In this document: piece by piece, positions 12,336 to 13,880 of the stretch
How the letters are laid out: each line of letters starts with the position of its first letter
Numbering within the stretch: the stretch's first letter is position 1
Source: Pseudomonadota bacterium
GTDB taxonomy: Bacteria; Pseudomonadota; Alphaproteobacteria; Rhizobiales; Hyphomicrobiaceae
Assembly (NCBI GenBank): GCA_023387235.1
Contig: JAEWIJ010000156.1
Coordinates: 1 to 13,880, forward strand
Reading direction: 5' to 3'
Length of the DNA: 13,880 nucleotides
The notes under the pieces: generated by a model
Told to the model about the DNA's origin: nothing
Databases searched by the model: none
The model's input: the letters and a program-made list of their open reading frames with translations, nothing else
Program-made: the position numbers and the translations under genes

Positions 12336-13880
12336 TCAAGCCACCTTATCCATCTTCTCCAGCTCGTCGATCATGCCTTCGATGACGGAGAGGCCCTTCT
12401 TCCAGAAGTCAGGATCGGCGGCATTGAGGCCGAACGGCGCGAGAAGCTCGGTGTGATGCTTCGAGCCGCCCGCCTTCAGTAGGTCGAAATACTTCTCGAC
12501 GAAGCCCGGATGCGCCTCCTGATAGAGCCCATAGAGCGAGTTCACGAGGCAATCGCCGAACGCGTAAGCGTACACATAGAACGGCGAATGAATGAAGTGC
12601 GGGATGTACGACCAGAAAACCTCATACCCCGGCCTCAGATCGATCGCAGGGCCGAGGCTTTCGCCCTGGACGGACATCCAGAGCTCGCCGAGCTTGTCGG
12701 ATGTCAGCTCCCCCTCGCGGCGCGCCTCGTGCACCTTACGCTCGAAGGAATAGAACGCGATCTGGCGCACGACCGTATTGATCATGTCCTCGACCTTCTG
12801 CGCCATGAGCGCCTTGCGCTCACGCGCATCGGGCGTCGCTGCGAGAAGCGCGCGGAAGGTCAGCATCTCGCCGAACACTGAGGCGGTCTCGGCGAGCGTC
12901 AGCGGGGTCGGCGCGAGAAGCGGCCCCTGCGGTGCCGCCAGCACCTGATGGACGCCGTGACCGAGCTCGTGCGCGAGCGTCATCACGTCGCGCGGCTTGC
13001 CCTGGTAATTAAGCAGGATGTAGGGGTGCGCCGAGGGCGTCGTCGGATGCGAGAAAGCACCGGACGCCTTACCCTCGCGCACGGGCGCGTCGATCCAGCC
13101 CTTGTTGAAGAACGGCTGCGCGATCTCGGCCATGCGCGGGGAGAAGCCCGCATAGGCATCGAGCACGATGCGCTCGGCATCGTTCCACGTATAGAGCTGG
13201 TCGGGCTTGTCCGGCAGCGGCGCATTGCGATCCCAGTGCGCGAGCTTGTCCATGCCGAGCCAGCGCGCCTTCATGATGTAGTAGCGATGCGAAATGCGCG
13301 GATAGGCGTCGCGCACGGCGCTCACGAGCGCGTCGACGACTTCTGGTTCGACGCGGTTGGCAAGGTGTCGCGAGTCGGCGACGTCGCGATAGCCGCGCCA
13401 GCGGTCGGCGATTTCCTTATCCTTGGCGAGCGTGTTGGTGATCAGCGTGAAAAGGCGGATGTTGTCCTTGAAGACTTTCGCCAAGGCCTCAGCGCCCGCC
13501 TGACGCCGGGCGCTGCTCGGATGCATGAGAAGATTGAGCGTCGGCTCGATACTCAGAGGCTTGGCCTCACCCTCGACCTCGAAGCGCAGCGCCGCCATGG
13601 TCTCGTTGAAGAGCCGGTCCCAGGCGGCGCGCGACGTCGCCGCCTTCTCGACAAAAAGCCGCTCGAGCTGCTCCTCGAGCTGATAGGGCTTCTCCTTGCG
13701 CAGATCGGCGAACCACGGCGCGTAGCGCTTGAGATCGGGATGCTTCAGCGCGGCGTCGAGGACGGCGTCGTCGATCTGGTTCATCTCGAGCTCGAAGAAC
13801 ACGAGCTCGGTCGAGATCGCCGTGATCTTCGTCTGCATGTCGCCGAAGAACTTGGCGCGCTCGCCGTCGGACGTATCGGC
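12336..13880 (-). CDS. pepF: Oligoendopeptidase F (M3 family), N-terminus beyond window
   Basis: The visible 514 residues are the C-terminal part of an M3 zinc oligopeptidase that cleaves short peptides in the cytoplasm. HELGHGVHQ (codons at about 12945-12971) supplies the HExxH zinc site, and AETASVFGEMLTF just after it carries the third, glutamate ligand. The C-terminal FYVYAYAFGDCLVNSLY and the closing segment (HTELLAPFGLNAADPDFWKKGL) are typical of the family. An in-frame ATG occurs at 13838, but the frame stays open to the window end and those 14 extra codons (ADTSDGERAKFFGD) fit the family, so the true start lies outside; about 100 residues are probably missing. It converges on the TrmH-family gene across the palindromic repeat. 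Confidence 0.93.
   Translation of the reverse strand, partial: ADTSDGERAKFFGDMQTKITAISTELVFFELEMNQIDDAVLDAALKHPDLKRYAPWFADLRKEKPYQLEEQLERLFVEKAATSRAAWDRLFNETMAALRFEVEGEAKPLSIEPTLNLLMHPSSARRQAGAEALAKVFKDNIRLFTLITNTLAKDKEIADRWRGYRDVADSRHLANRVEPEVVDALVSAVRDAYPRISHRYYIMKARWLGMDKLAHWDRNAPLPDKPDQLYTWNDAERIVLDAYAGFSPRMAEIAQPFFNKGWIDAPVREGKASGAFSHPTTPSAHPYILLNYQGKPRDVMTLAHELGHGVHQVLAAPQGPLLAPTPLTLAETASVFGEMLTFRALLAATPDARERKALMAQKVEDMINTVVRQIAFYSFERKVHEARREGELTSDKLGELWMSVQGESLGPAIDLRPGYEVFWSYIPHFIHSPFYVYAYAFGDCLVNSLYGLYQEAHPGFVEKYFDLLKAGGSKHHTELLAPFGLNAADPDFWKKGLSVIEGMIDELEKMDKVA

Noticed and set aside
1..13880. Mobile element, prophage, CRISPR or defence island
   Set aside because: No transposase, integrase, Cas, toxin-antitoxin pair, regularly spaced repeats or compositional break was seen. 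Gene content is chromosomal housekeeping.

Overview
The window is about 13.9 kb of GC-rich, densely coding DNA that looks like ordinary chromosome from an alphaproteobacterium, probably of the Hyphomicrobiales (Rhizobiales). This assignment is inferred from three things: the high GC content with strong third-position bias, which leaves long spurious ORFs on the opposite strand; the cluster lipA - ratA/COQ10-like - pncC (cinA C-terminal domain), which is a familiar alphaproteobacterial arrangement; and intergenic hairpin repeats of the CTCCCCG-loop-CGGGGAG type common in that class. I see no rRNA, tRNA, CRISPR array, insertion sequence, phage gene or integrase. No gap between genes exceeds 300 bases; the largest is 229 bases.

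Layout, left to right. Positions 1-1865 (minus strand) hold two flavoproteins in an apparent operon: a complete GMC-type oxidoreductase with a ferredoxin-like cysteine motif, then the first 21 codons of a second FAD protein cut by the window edge. Positions 2036-2989 (minus) encode a dihydrodipicolinate-synthase-family aldolase/lyase with a modified active-site region. Divergent from it, on the plus strand, are a DUF2478 protein and pncC, whose reading frames overlap by 19 bases. These converge on ratA/COQ10-like and lipA (minus, 4134-5667), followed by a small YeaQ/GlsB-type membrane protein (5786-6037) and a Bcr/CflA-type MFS exporter (6205-7383), all minus.

From 7613 the plus strand carries an unusual four-domain rhodanese protein, a membrane-anchored YpfJ-type zinc metallopeptidase, an RlmI-like SAM methyltransferase and a SpoU/TrmH RNA methyltransferase; the last two overlap or nearly abut. 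A 120-base palindromic repeat element separates this run from a convergent oligoendopeptidase F (minus, 12336 to beyond 13880).

Most genes are housekeeping: lipoate synthesis, NAD salvage, RNA modification, peptide turnover and membrane stress. I found no convincing new multi-gene system. The items most worth a second look are the four-rhodanese protein in which only domain 2 keeps the active-site cysteine, the CX2CX2CX3C motif in the GMC oxidoreductase, the RlmI-like enzyme lacking both the PUA domain and the SCS cysteine, a perfect 14-bp palindrome over the predicted promoter of the MFS gene, and the paired hairpin repeats.
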